From: Minisyncoccota bacterium
GTDB taxonomy: Bacteria; Verrucomicrobiota; Lentisphaeria; Oligosphaerales; MVZH01
Length of the DNA stretch: 14,266 nt
Reading direction: 5' to 3'
Assembly (NCBI GenBank): GCA_021734725.1
Contig: JAIPIM010000070.1
Coordinates: 1-14,266, forward strand
Both the position numbers and the translations under genes were made by a program. The notes under the pieces are model-generated. The model ran no database searches. It was not told the DNA's origin and saw nothing but the letters and a program-made list of their open reading frames with translations. Below are positions 5,967-13,362 of the stretch, piece by piece. Positions within the stretch are counted from its first letter, which is position 1. Each line of letters opens with the position of its first letter.

Positions 5967-7022
5967 TTAAATCAGGTCCGGATTCTGGCGATGCGCTTCC
6001 TCCATAACGGCAATTTGCCGTCGGACCTGGTCCAGCGTGATAATACGCGGTGCATCGTTCACCAGGATGTCGTAGACATTCGTGTAGAATGCACGCGTAA
6101 GCAAGGGAAACGATTCCAGGCTGGCCTTGAGTTCCCAGCGTTCCTCCGACCAATCGAGCCCCTCTCGACAATACTGGCGGTCGTCGGACCAAGTCCCGTT
6201 GGGCTCGTGGGGCGGAGCAGTCGCGGGGTTGAAATACTTCCATTGCAATTCGGCCGGCGTGCCGGTCAGCCCCCCCTGCGTTCCGCCAAGGTTGTACATC
6301 TGCCCCTGAGGATAGGCCATGAAGGAGCTGACAACCACCTCGATGGTGGGTGCATTGTGATCCCACAGCGTGACACTGGCAAAGTTCTCGGCGTCACCGA
6401 ACGGGTTGTCCGACACCATACGTGCAAAGACGTTCGGCATTGCTTCGCCGAACAGAACCACGGCCTGGTCCATGGGGTGCGGCCCCGTGTTCAGCAGGTT
6501 ACCGCCCCAGAACTCCCGGCGTGTCTGCCAATCCCAGCGTCGCGCAAAACCGCTGAAGTTAATGCGGGCGTGGATAATGCGTCCGAGCTTTCCGGACCGT
6601 ACGATTTCGAGTATCTTCTGAAACGCCGGCTGGAATCGCGAATTCTGGAAGGGCAGGAGCTTCTTACCGGCGTTGTCCGCGGCAGTTGTCATACGGTCAA
6701 CGTCCGCAACGGAACGGGCCAGAGGTTTTTCGCACACCACGTGCCGACTGCTTTCCAATGCGGCAATGGCGCCTTCCGGATGCAGATGACTGGGCAGTGC
6801 ATTCACGATGACATCCGCATCAAGATCCTTGTCCGCCAGCAGTTCACGATAATCGCCGAAGACGCGGCAACCGAACTCCTCTTGCGCCTCCGCGGTACGC
6901 TCCGGCAACAGATCCGCGACAGCAACAACCTTGAACCGTTCACGGTCATTCTTCAACCAACTGCAGTGGATATCGTATCCGCTCCGTCCCTGTCCTAATA
7001 CTGCTACTCGCAACTGGCTCAT
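5967..7022 (-). CDS. Gfo/Idh/MocA family oxidoreductase
   Basis: A 351-residue NAD(P)-dependent dehydrogenase of the Gfo/Idh/MocA superfamily, whose members oxidise or reduce sugars, inositols and glycosides. The N-terminal Rossmann fold starts RVAVLGQGRSGYDIH (residues 5-19), a GxGxxG-like nucleotide loop. The hallmark CEKPLARS follows at 97-104 (Lys 99 being the usual catalytic lysine), and GGNLLNTGPHPMDQAV (173-188) supplies the conserved His 182 of the second domain. No Tat or Sec signal is present, unlike many secreted relatives. AAAGG about nine bases upstream supports the ATG at 7022. It lies 33 bases after the second, unrelated-sequence oxidoreductase gene in the same direction, so the two are probably co-transcribed behind the GntR-type regulator. 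Substrate cannot be told from sequence. Confidence 0.92.
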   Translation of the reverse strand: MSQLRVAVLGQGRSGYDIHCSWLKNDRERFKVVAVADLLPERTAEAQEEFGCRVFGDYRELLADKDLDADVIVNALPSHLHPEGAIAALESSRHVVCEKPLARSVADVDRMTTAADNAGKKLLPFQNSRFQPAFQKILEIVRSGKLGRIIHARINFSGFARRWDWQTRREFWGGNLLNTGPHPMDQAVVLFGEAMPNVFARMVSDNPFGDAENFASVTLWDHNAPTIEVVVSSFMAYPQGQMYNLGGTQGGLTGTPAELQWKYFNPATAPPHEPNGTWSDDRQYCREGLDWSEERWELKASLESFPLLTRAFYTNVYDILVNDAPRIITLDQVRRQIAVMEEAHRQNPDLI

Positions 7023-7055
7023 GGTCTTTTTCCTTTACTCTCGGCTATTCTATTC

Positions 7056-7952
7056 TCAGAGTTCGATTTCACGATTCTCGGCAAGCGATGTTTCCGCGGC
7101 CAAAAGCACCGCCAGGTTTGTTCGGGCATGCTCCAGAGAAACCGGTACGATTCCCTCACATACAAAGTCGCGCAGGGCACTCATCAGAGGCTGGTAGGGC
7201 GATTCGCCGCCGGTATCGAAGAACACCAGGTTCTCCTTGTCCTGCAACCGCCCTCCGTACTGCCACAGACCACGCAGACACTCAACGACCGCCTGCGTAC
7301 CGTCGGCATAGCGCGGCAGTATGGTGACTCCGCCGCCCGTATTAAGCGCACGAACAGCGCGGATGTCGGCGCCCAGAAGAAACGTCACCATTTCGACCGC
7401 GTGAATGCCGTACCACACAAGATCACTGCCCTTGGCAGCCTGCCCAAGCGGACCGAATGTGTGCCCGGCCACCGGCGAAGGGATCGTTTCCTTTGCTTTC
7501 GACAATGAAGGGATAAAGCGCAGTGACGATGCGCTCCAGACCGGGGTCCCCTCCTTGTCCGCCAACGCCAGGATGTTGTCAGCGTCCTCCAGAGTCCCAG
7601 CCAGCGGTTTATCGATGAAAACAGGTAGACCCAGGTGCGCGACCTGTTCAAAGTACGTCCAGTGCAGAGCGGGGTCGTTTATCTCGAGGAAAACGGCATC
7701 CACATCCTGAACCGCCTCCCGAATGTCGGTAGTCACTTGTACCCCGAGTGCTTCCAATTGTTCCTGCCGTTCGTCCTGTCCCTCTTCCGATTGGAAGCTG
7801 GACGGGAAACGCAGAGCACGTACGGCGCGCATTCCCTCCACCACACGCTCTTCCGGGTTCGGACTCTGCATCAGTTTGGTAAATGCAACCGTGTGACTGG
7901 TATCGAGCCCGATCAACGCAATACGCTTGTCGTTCTGTTTTCGTCCGTTCAC
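7056..7952 (-). CDS. Gfo/Idh/MocA-type oxidoreductase, divergent
   Basis: A 298-residue Rossmann-fold oxidoreductase. The N-terminal strand reads KRIALIGLDTSH (9-20), where the canonical glycine-rich GxGxxG is replaced by GLDTSH, a variant I associate with a subgroup of this superfamily. FIDKPLAGT (112-120) corresponds to the EKP motif with Asp for Glu, and DLVWYGIHAVEMVTFLLG (177-194) carries the conserved His 184. GTG 7952 is chosen because AAGGA lies about nine bases upstream; the longer reading frame to 8102 would run back over the upstream regulator gene and its extra residues look unlike protein. It sits 76 bases after the regulator and 33 bases before the other oxidoreductase, implying successive steps on a related substrate, such as oxidation then re-reduction at a sugar carbon. 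The pairing is seen; the chemistry is inferred. Confidence 0.87.
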   Translation of the reverse strand: MNGRKQNDKRIALIGLDTSHTVAFTKLMQSPNPEERVVEGMRAVRALRFPSSFQSEEGQDERQEQLEALGVQVTTDIREAVQDVDAVFLEINDPALHWTYFEQVAHLGLPVFIDKPLAGTLEDADNILALADKEGTPVWSASSLRFIPSLSKAKETIPSPVAGHTFGPLGQAAKGSDLVWYGIHAVEMVTFLLGADIRAVRALNTGGGVTILPRYADGTQAVVECLRGLWQYGGRLQDKENLVFFDTGGESPYQPLMSALRDFVCEGIVPVSLEHARTNLAVLLAAETSLAENREIEL

Positions 7953-8028
7953 TGCATTAATTCCTTTCTCTTGTCCATGCGATTCGGTCCCGATGGGCGA
8001 ACACCGCTGAACGTTCACGTATTCAGGA

Positions 8029-9012
8029 TTATGTCTCACCCTCGCGCCGCAGAGGTGCACGCAGTATTTGAATCTTATCGGCAGCACCGTCAATGCGCGC
8101 AACCAGATGATTGAGCGCTTCTTTCAACATACTGTTATAATTCTGTATGAAACTCGTGACCGTGACTCCCCAGATATAACGTGGCAGATCGTTATCGAAA
8201 TCGGAGTACATAACATCGCGTCCCCAGCTTCTGCCGCTGGCATGAACCCACGCCAATACCGCGCCTGTATGCTGCAGCGCCGCGGATACAATGAGAAGGG
8301 GTTCGCGCCGGCCGCCGTCAAAACGTTCCTGGAGCCTGCGCTTCTTGGCCGTAAAATCGTCAGGCATGTCCAGCACCTCGTAAAACGTGCGCTTTTCCCG
8401 GCAAGCAGTGACAAAACCGTTCTTCCGCAAGGTCAAAACATGGTTCATCCGACTGGGCATACACGCGAGGAACACGGGCAACGCGTCGGGTCTGGCCTTC
8501 AGACGCTCCGCGGTGAGCGCGGCAATTGCACCGGCATGGTCCGTGGAAATGTAGTCGAGATCGTCAGGCGTGCGGTTAATGACAACCTGCGGCACTTGAT
8601 CGCGCAATTCGCGCACCCACTCGAGACGATCGTCCGTCGGTAAATACCAAATCAATCCATCGAATTCTTTCAAGCGAACACGACGTGAGGCCGAGTCCCA
8701 GTCGGAAGTTGAAGAAACCGTGACCCTCGTCCGCGGATGCATCGGCAGGCCTTCCGGGGCGAGACCATCGCCTATGACGAGAATCCGATGCCGCAGCGAG
8801 CGGCGGTGAACACGCGTTCCCGACCCCTGACGAGTCTCCACCAGTCCTTTTTGCACGAGAAGCTGGATTGCCCGGTCAACCGTGGCGCGCGCCACTCCGT
8901 ACTGCTTGACCAAGTCGATACGAGTTGGCAGTAGATCGCCGTCCGCCCTGTCGCCTCTATAGATACCGGTCGCCAGATCCCTGGCAATCTGTTGTGCGCC
9001 AAAGCGTGCCAT
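8029..9012 (-). CDS. GntR-type transcriptional regulator with LacI-like sugar-binding domain
   Basis: A 327-residue regulator. Residues ~1-70 form a GntR winged helix (FGAQQIARDLATGIYRG, LVKQYGVARATVDRAIQLLVQKGLVETRQGSGTRV). The remainder resembles a LacI/PBP1 effector domain: HRILVIGDG, FDGLIWYLP, VVINRT, YISTDHAGAIAAL, and DVMYSDFDNDLPRYIWGVTVTSFIQN, which is the region that contacts sugars in the family. The architecture is that of AraR of Bacillus subtilis. I chose ATG 9012; the in-frame TTG at 9024 has AAAGG too close to it. It is the first gene of the unit containing the two Gfo/Idh/MocA oxidoreductases, and a 17-base dyad (9031-9047) lies just upstream, so it likely represses its own operon until a sugar-like inducer binds. 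Confidence 0.9.
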   Translation of the reverse strand: MARFGAQQIARDLATGIYRGDRADGDLLPTRIDLVKQYGVARATVDRAIQLLVQKGLVETRQGSGTRVHRRSLRHRILVIGDGLAPEGLPMHPRTRVTVSSTSDWDSASRRVRLKEFDGLIWYLPTDDRLEWVRELRDQVPQVVINRTPDDLDYISTDHAGAIAALTAERLKARPDALPVFLACMPSRMNHVLTLRKNGFVTACREKRTFYEVLDMPDDFTAKKRRLQERFDGGRREPLLIVSAALQHTGAVLAWVHASGRSWGRDVMYSDFDNDLPRYIWGVTVTSFIQNYNSMLKEALNHLVARIDGAADKIQILRAPLRREGET

Positions 9013-9030
9013 GCGTCTATTCAAACCTTT

Positions 9031-9047
9031 TGCGAAACGTTATCGCA
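9031..9047. promoter_or_regulatory. Candidate operator of the GntR/LacI-type regulator
   Basis: TGCGA and TCGCA flank a seven-base centre (AACGTTA, with CGT at its core), giving a 17-base dyad. It ends 18 bases upstream of the regulator's ATG and overlaps the ribosome-binding region. Position and symmetry fit autoregulation by a dimeric sugar-responsive repressor; no second copy was seen in the window. Confidence 0.5.
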
Positions 9048-9060
9048 CCCATATTGGAAG

Positions 9061-9082
9061 CGCCGGTTGCTCCTCTCCGGCG
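9061..9082 (+). terminator. Stem-loop CGCCGG/CCGGCG followed by TTTT
   Basis: CGCCGG (9061-9066) pairs with CCGGCG (9077-9082) around a 10-base loop, and on the plus strand TTTT follows directly, with AAG before the stem extending the pairing. This has the shape of a plus-strand intrinsic terminator, although no plus-strand gene precedes it. On the minus strand it lies between the ROK gene and the GntR/LacI regulator gene and would be a leader hairpin or a weak transcript-end structure. Confidence 0.3.
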
Positions 9083-9220
9083 TTTTAACCTCAACGGTAC
9101 CGGCGTACGGCAACCAATCTATGCCACAACATACCAACCGCAAACGCCTAGGCAAGTATCGTCCGGCACTTTTTCCGGTCAGCGAAGCAAAGGACGATCT
9201 GAACAGAAGAATAAACAGGG

Positions 9221-10330
9221 TCAGTCCTGACCGGCACTTGGATAAGCGGATTCAAAGCAACTCTGTGTTATCCCGATGGCCGCGGCAAATGGTCCCACGC
9301 GCGACGGCAGGAGTGGAACCTTATCGACAATGTCCGGCAATACATGCTGACGAAATGCTGCCTGCAAGGGGCCCCATAGCGGGCTTTCACTCTGAACCAG
9401 CGCTCCCGCCAGAATGATGGCCTGCGGGTCAACCAGCGTGGCAAGCCCCGCAAGATATCCCCCAAGGAATTCACCCGCCCGCTTTGCCCGGGAATCCGAC
9501 AAGCGCTGAATCCCGCCATCCGTGGTATTCACGCCCAGTGCTTTTTCCGATACCGTCGCTTCAAGCGTGCGCCACTTGTCCACGGAAGAGATGCCAAAGA
9601 CGGGACTGTGCCCCGCCTCTCCGGCGAATCCATGACTCCCCTGAACGAGCCGACCGTCAAGAACAATGCCGGCGCCAATACCGCTGCGCACCCCAAAGCA
9701 TATAAAATTGCTCAAGTGCTGACCCGCACCCAGCAGCCATTCAGCCAGGGTATAGGCGCGAATATTATTGTCCAGTACACAAGGAAGGCCTGTATGCTGG
9801 CCGATGAGATCGCGCAACGGAAGATTGCGAACGGCCGGCAACATGTCGTAATGCAGGATTGCTCCATGGCGCACATCACAGATGCCGGGAGCGGCCACCC
9901 CAATCCCGACTACCGGTCCCCCATCTTCAGTCGCTGCCGCGGCAAGCCCCTCGTCGATGAACGCGAGTGATTGCTTAACAACATCCCGCCCCATCTCCAC
10001 CGCGTCCATGCCGCGTTGCTGCTTCCAGCAGACATTTCCCGCAAAATCGACGCACACCAGCCGCATGTGCATGGCCTCCAAGTCAAACCCCATGTAACGG
10101 GCAAACACCGGGTTTGGACGCAGCGGGACCGGCTCCCTCCCGCGGCGTTCACCCCCCTCCAACTGTTCCAGGACCAAACCTCGGTCGATCAGTTCCTGCA
10201 CCAAACCACAGACGCTCGAGGTACTCCATGGCAGTTGCCGGGCCAGCTCCATCCGGCTCACCGGTGCCTGGCGTCGGATGAGCCGCAACAGACGATTGTG
10301 CTTCCGCTGTTTTTTTGATAATGCACTCAT
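9221..10330 (-). CDS. ROK family transcriptional repressor (NagC/XylR type)
   Basis: A 369-residue protein with an N-terminal winged HTH (QRKHNRLLRLIRRQAPVSRMELARQLPWSTSSVCGLVQELIDRG) and a ROK sugar-binding domain: GIGVAAPGICD (142-152), VLDNNIRAYTLAEWLLGAG (185-203), FGVRSGIGAGIVLDGRLVQGSHGFAGEAGH (212-241). Two ROK features are altered. The catalytic Asp expected after the first N of the DNN segment is Asn 189, so kinase activity is unlikely, and the CxCGxxGCxE zinc motif after GH is missing, with GHSPVFGISSVDKWRTLE in its place. I chose ATG 10330, with GGAAG upstream; the frame stays open to 10438 but that extension looks non-coding. It diverges from the aldehyde dehydrogenase/CoA ligase operon, which it probably represses in response to a sugar or sugar acid. 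It also precedes the GntR/LacI-type regulator gene by about 210 bases. Confidence 0.9.
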   Translation of the reverse strand: MSALSKKQRKHNRLLRLIRRQAPVSRMELARQLPWSTSSVCGLVQELIDRGLVLEQLEGGERRGREPVPLRPNPVFARYMGFDLEAMHMRLVCVDFAGNVCWKQQRGMDAVEMGRDVVKQSLAFIDEGLAAAATEDGGPVVGIGVAAPGICDVRHGAILHYDMLPAVRNLPLRDLIGQHTGLPCVLDNNIRAYTLAEWLLGAGQHLSNFICFGVRSGIGAGIVLDGRLVQGSHGFAGEAGHSPVFGISSVDKWRTLEATVSEKALGVNTTDGGIQRLSDSRAKRAGEFLGGYLAGLATLVDPQAIILAGALVQSESPLWGPLQAAFRQHVLPDIVDKVPLLPSRVGPFAAAIGITQSCFESAYPSAGQD

Positions 10331-10380
10331 GTCGCTTCCATACCCGCCTCTGCATGTGGCGATGACAGCATATGTACGGG

Positions 10381-10392
10381 ACCTTATAAGGT
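10381..10392. promoter_or_regulatory. Perfect 12-bp palindrome upstream of the ROK gene, candidate operator
   Basis: ACCTTATAAGGT is its own reverse complement. It is centred about 57 bases upstream of the ROK start codon, and its TATAAG could serve as the -10 element of the ROK promoter, although no matching -35 is evident. Overlap of a palindrome with a likely promoter suggests autoregulation. Confidence 0.45.
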
Positions 10393-10582
10393 ATCCATTG
10401 TCGGATGAACTGCTAACAGCGCACGCTGGAATTCTCATGCATCATTCAGGCTAATCCCGGTATCGTCGGGCTTGGCTTCAGGCGTCAAGCTCGCCGTTCC
10501 TCTGCCACATCCTGCACCCATCTTTATCTTCATTTTTCTACTTTACTTGCCAACAACAGCCTTTCAATGTCGTTTTCAATGC

Positions 10583-10610
10583 TTGACAGACTAGACAAAG
10601 CCCCTATATT
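10583..10610 (+). promoter_or_regulatory. Sigma-70 promoter of the aldehyde dehydrogenase/CoA ligase operon
   Basis: An exact -35 TTGACA (10583-10588), a 16-base spacer and -10 TATATT (10605-10610, five of six matches to TATAAT) give a near-consensus promoter. Transcription should start near 10617. Two TTTCAATG direct repeats immediately upstream may be a regulator contact. Confidence 0.75.
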
Positions 10611-10694
10611 CAGCACACCTTATTCTTCAGTTTTGTAGTTTGACAACCATGCCATTCGAATGTTTTTTCACGCTTCACGAAGGGAGGTGCTTGC

Positions 10695-12101
10695 ATGGCT
10701 GACTGCCGACAAACGATTCATGAACTGGTGGCGCGCGCCAGAGTCGCACAGAAACAGGTTGAGGATTACAGTCAGGAAAGGATCGACGATGTATGTCGCG
10801 GCATTGCCTGGCAGACGTATAAGGATGATAACATTGCGGTGTGCGCAGAGACTGCCTGCGAAGAAACCGGCATGGGCAATGTTCAGGACAAGATCACGAA
10901 GCATAAAGTGAAAGTCCTGGGCGGCCTGCGCGAGTCACTCGGCGGCACGTCCGTGGGTTTGATAGAGGACGATCGCGAGGCTGGCATTCGAAAGTACGCG
11001 AAACCGGTCGGGGTCGTTGGAGCTCTAACGCCGGTCACCAACCCTACGGCAACGCCCGCAAGCAATGCGCTAGCTATTTTGAAAGGACGGAACGCCGTGA
11101 TCTTCGGTCCACATCCGCGAGCCAAGGAGTCCGCGCGCGTGGTCTGCCATTTCATGCGCCAGGGGTTGCGACAAGTCGGTGCACCGGAAGACCTTATTCA
11201 ACATATTGCCAAGCCTTCACTGGACCTCAGTCAGGAACTCATGCGTCAGGTTGACCTCGTTCTGGCAACGGGTGGTCAGGGAGTGGTACGAGCCGCTTAC
11301 TCCAGCGGGACCCCCGCTTACGGTGTCGGCGCGGGAAACCCCGTCGTCATAATTGCGGAAGACGCGGATGTCGACGATGCTGTCCGGAAAATCTTTGCTT
11401 CAAAGACGTTCGACTATGCCACCTCGTGTTCCTCCGAGAACTCCGTCGTTGTCCACAACGATGTCTGGGGCAGGACGGTGGACGCGTTTGGTTCACACGG
11501 TGCGTACATGTGCAATGCCGAAGAGAAGGCAACACTGGAAAAATGGCTGTGGGTGCCCAATAAAAGGGGCAAGGTGGCACTGAACCCGAAAGTCGTCGCA
11601 GTGTCGGCGGAACGCATCGCCGCGGGCGCCGGTATCTCTGTCCCCCAGGGGACCACTATGCTTATGGTCGCGTGCAAGAAAGGGACATCGCCGAACCGCT
11701 GGATGGGCGAAAAACTGTCTCCCGTCATGGCGCTCTGGCCCTACAACACATTCGCGGAAGCTGTCGACACCGTTCGTACGCTCACCGAATACGCCGGCCA
11801 AGGTCACTCCTGCGGTATCCACACGTTCAACGGCGGCTATGTCGAAACTTTGGCGGTTTCCTTGAAAACAAGCCGCCTCATGGTCCGGCAGGCCATGGCG
11901 CCGGCGAACGGCGGCAATTTTTTCAATGGGATGCCGTCGACCACGTCCCTGGGCTGCGGAACGTGGGGCGGCAACAGTACCACGGAAAACATTCACTGGA
12001 AGCACTTCATCAACGTAACTTGGGTGTCGGAGCCGTTCGAGCCGGTGAAACCCGCGGATGAAGAGATGTGGGGAAGGTTCTGGAAGACGTATGGCAAGTA
12101 A
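10695..12101 (+). CDS. CoA-acylating aldehyde dehydrogenase, sulfoacetaldehyde dehydrogenase (SauS/SqwD)-like
   Basis: A 468-residue NAD(P)-dependent dehydrogenase that converts an aldehyde plus CoA to acyl-CoA, reversibly. Visible are KPVGVVGALTPVTNPTATPASNALAILKGRNAVIFGPHP (103-141), the nucleotide/CoA segment ATGGQGVVRAAYSSGTPAYGVGAGN (191-215), and the catalytic Cys 245 in YATSCSSENSVVV. As remembered, its N-terminus (ELVARARVAQ) and its C-terminal block (SLGCGTWGGNSTTENIHWKHFINVTWVS) resemble SauS-type sulfoacetaldehyde dehydrogenases more than EutE/PduP, and there is no obvious encapsulation-peptide extension. AGGGAGGT lies six bases before the ATG. It is first in an operon with ADP-forming CoA ligase subunits, so the acyl-CoA made would yield ATP, or the ligase would activate an acid for reduction. 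Class is firm; sulfoacetaldehyde as substrate is a moderate inference, other short aldehydes being possible. Confidence 0.9.
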   Translation: MADCRQTIHELVARARVAQKQVEDYSQERIDDVCRGIAWQTYKDDNIAVCAETACEETGMGNVQDKITKHKVKVLGGLRESLGGTSVGLIEDDREAGIRKYAKPVGVVGALTPVTNPTATPASNALAILKGRNAVIFGPHPRAKESARVVCHFMRQGLRQVGAPEDLIQHIAKPSLDLSQELMRQVDLVLATGGQGVVRAAYSSGTPAYGVGAGNPVVIIAEDADVDDAVRKIFASKTFDYATSCSSENSVVVHNDVWGRTVDAFGSHGAYMCNAEEKATLEKWLWVPNKRGKVALNPKVVAVSAERIAAGAGISVPQGTTMLMVACKKGTSPNRWMGEKLSPVMALWPYNTFAEAVDTVRTLTEYAGQGHSCGIHTFNGGYVETLAVSLKTSRLMVRQAMAPANGGNFFNGMPSTTSLGCGTWGGNSTTENIHWKHFINVTWVSEPFEPVKPADEEMWGRFWKTYGK

Positions 12102-12113
12102 AGGGTTGTACGA

Positions 12114-13253
12114 ATGAACTTGTATGAATATCAGGCCAAACAATTGTTCGCTGACACCGGAATCAGCGTACCGCGTTCATGCCTGGCCGAGACAGCCGAA
12201 GAACTGGACAAGTGCGTTGCTGACACCGGCGTTCCCTGTATGCTGAAAGCGCAGGTGCTGCGCGGCGGACGCGGCAAGGCCGGTTTGATACAGCAGGCCG
12301 ACGAAGCACATGAAGCCGTTGCCAAGGGGAAGAAACTGTTCGACCAGTGCCCCGGCATGCGCGGTGTACTGGTCGAGGGAAAGCTGAGTATCGACCGGGA
12401 ACTATACCTTTCCATGACGATTGACCCGGTGAACGCATGCGTCACCGCCATGGCTTCCGGGCGCGGCGGGGTGGATATCGAAACACTGGCCGCCGAGTCG
12501 CCTGACGAAATCGTGCGTGAACCGATCAATGTCTTTCACGGATTCATGCCGTTCAACACACGAAACCTGATCACACCGCTGGGCCTTCCGAAAGACGTCG
12601 GCGAGGCCGTTGGTAAGCTGGCGGCAAATCTCTTCCAATTGGCCCGCCGCAGTGACGCAACCCTGGTGGAGATCAACCCGCTGATCGTGACCGGGGATGG
12701 CACGTGTGTGGCGGCTGACGGCAAAATCACCATCGATAACAACGCCCTCTACAGGCAGCCGTTCGAACATACCCTGGATGAATATGTCAACGACATCGAG
12801 TACGCCGCCGCCCGGGAGGGGATACCCTACGTGCAGCTCGACGGCGATATCGGCTTGATGTGTGCGGGCGCGGGACTCACTAATACAGTTTCCGATTTAA
12901 TCCATGATTTCGGCGGGCGCCCCGCCAATTTCCTGGAATTCGGCGGGCCACATTACCGCAGAGCTCGCAAAGCCATGGAACTGACGCTGATGAACCGCCC
13001 GAAGGTCATCCTGGTTGTGACATTCGGCACAATCGCACGGGCGGATGTCATGGCGGAAGGTGTCGCCGAGGCCATCAAAGCGCTTAAGCCAAATATACCG
13101 ATTGTGACCGCAATACGCGGAACTGGGGAAGACGAAGCGCATAACATTCTTCGCGCCGCGGGCCTCGAGCCCCTTACCGATACCGAGGAGGCCGTCAAGA
13201 AAGCAGTGGCGTTGGCGTCCGCAAAAGGCGAAGCAGGCACAACGGCGCAATGA
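12114..13253 (+). CDS. sucC: ADP-forming acyl-CoA ligase, beta subunit (succinyl-CoA synthetase beta family)
   Basis: A 379-residue ATP-grasp subunit close to the usual SucC length. It opens MNLYEYQAKQLF, has the nucleotide-binding KAQVLRGGRGKAG (45-57), VEINPL (185-190) and DGKITIDNNALYRQ (202-215), and the C-terminal ligase fold with LDGDIGLMCAGAGLTNTVSDLIHDFGGRPANFLEFGG (242-278). Compared with E. coli SucC as remembered, conserved loops near the acid-binding site differ: NGAGLAM is AGAGLTN and DVGGGATKERV is EFGGPHYRRAR. The substrate may therefore not be succinate; an aldehyde-derived acid such as sulfoacetate fits the operon (compare the SqwKL ligases). The symbol denotes family only. 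The ATG follows the dehydrogenase stop by 12 bases with AAAGGG upstream, and it needs the downstream alpha subunit for activity. Confidence 0.9.
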   Translation: MNLYEYQAKQLFADTGISVPRSCLAETAEELDKCVADTGVPCMLKAQVLRGGRGKAGLIQQADEAHEAVAKGKKLFDQCPGMRGVLVEGKLSIDRELYLSMTIDPVNACVTAMASGRGGVDIETLAAESPDEIVREPINVFHGFMPFNTRNLITPLGLPKDVGEAVGKLAANLFQLARRSDATLVEINPLIVTGDGTCVAADGKITIDNNALYRQPFEHTLDEYVNDIEYAAAREGIPYVQLDGDIGLMCAGAGLTNTVSDLIHDFGGRPANFLEFGGPHYRRARKAMELTLMNRPKVILVVTFGTIARADVMAEGVAEAIKALKPNIPIVTAIRGTGEDEAHNILRAAGLEPLTDTEEAVKKAVALASAKGEAGTTAQ

Positions 13254-13362
13254 CAAATTCGACAGGCCAAAATGGAACCGTAGACGAGAACGGATGGCGA
13301 GTATTGGCTGTCCTCTCGTAACCCCCTATCGCCGCTGCTGTCGACTACGAGGAGAGTACATA

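Larger units (their letters stand above)
10331..10694. other. Divergent regulatory region between ROK repressor and aldehyde dehydrogenase operon
   Basis: This 364-base gap contains no credible gene. It carries the palindrome at 10381-10392 near the ROK gene, a hairpin of CGGGCTTG (10467-10474) with CAAGCTCG (10486-10493) including one G-T pair, a pyrimidine-rich tract near 10495-10560, two copies of TTTCAATG twelve bases apart (10562 and 10574), and the promoter of the plus-strand operon. The operon leader runs about 78 bases to the ATG. Confidence 0.65.

Noticed and set aside
5991..6998. 335-codon open frame on the plus strand opposite the first oxidoreductase
   Set aside because: The minus-strand frame encodes a clear Gfo/Idh/MocA protein with a ribosome site; the plus frame shows no domain.
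7953..8102. 50-residue N-terminal extension of the second oxidoreductase
   Set aside because: It overlaps the end of the upstream regulator gene, lacks a ribosome site and does not resemble the family's N-terminus; GTG 7952 has a good site.
9017..9052. Eleven-residue leader peptide frame ending just before the GntR/LacI-type regulator
   Set aside because: It has no ribosome site at workable distance and coincides with the 17-base dyad, which explains the sequence better.
9219..9232. GGTCAG/CTGACC inverted repeat over the ROK stop codon as a terminator
   Set aside because: The loop is only two bases unless the stem opens, and the following minus-strand sequence lacks a solid T-run.
10331..10438. 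36-residue N-terminal extension of the ROK repressor
   Set aside because: The sequence is Ser/Cys-rich without family similarity, and the HTH begins right after the Met encoded at 10330.
10562..10581. TTTCAATG direct repeats as the start of a CRISPR or iteron array
   Set aside because: There are only two copies of eight bases at twelve-base spacing, with no further copies; at most a regulator contact.
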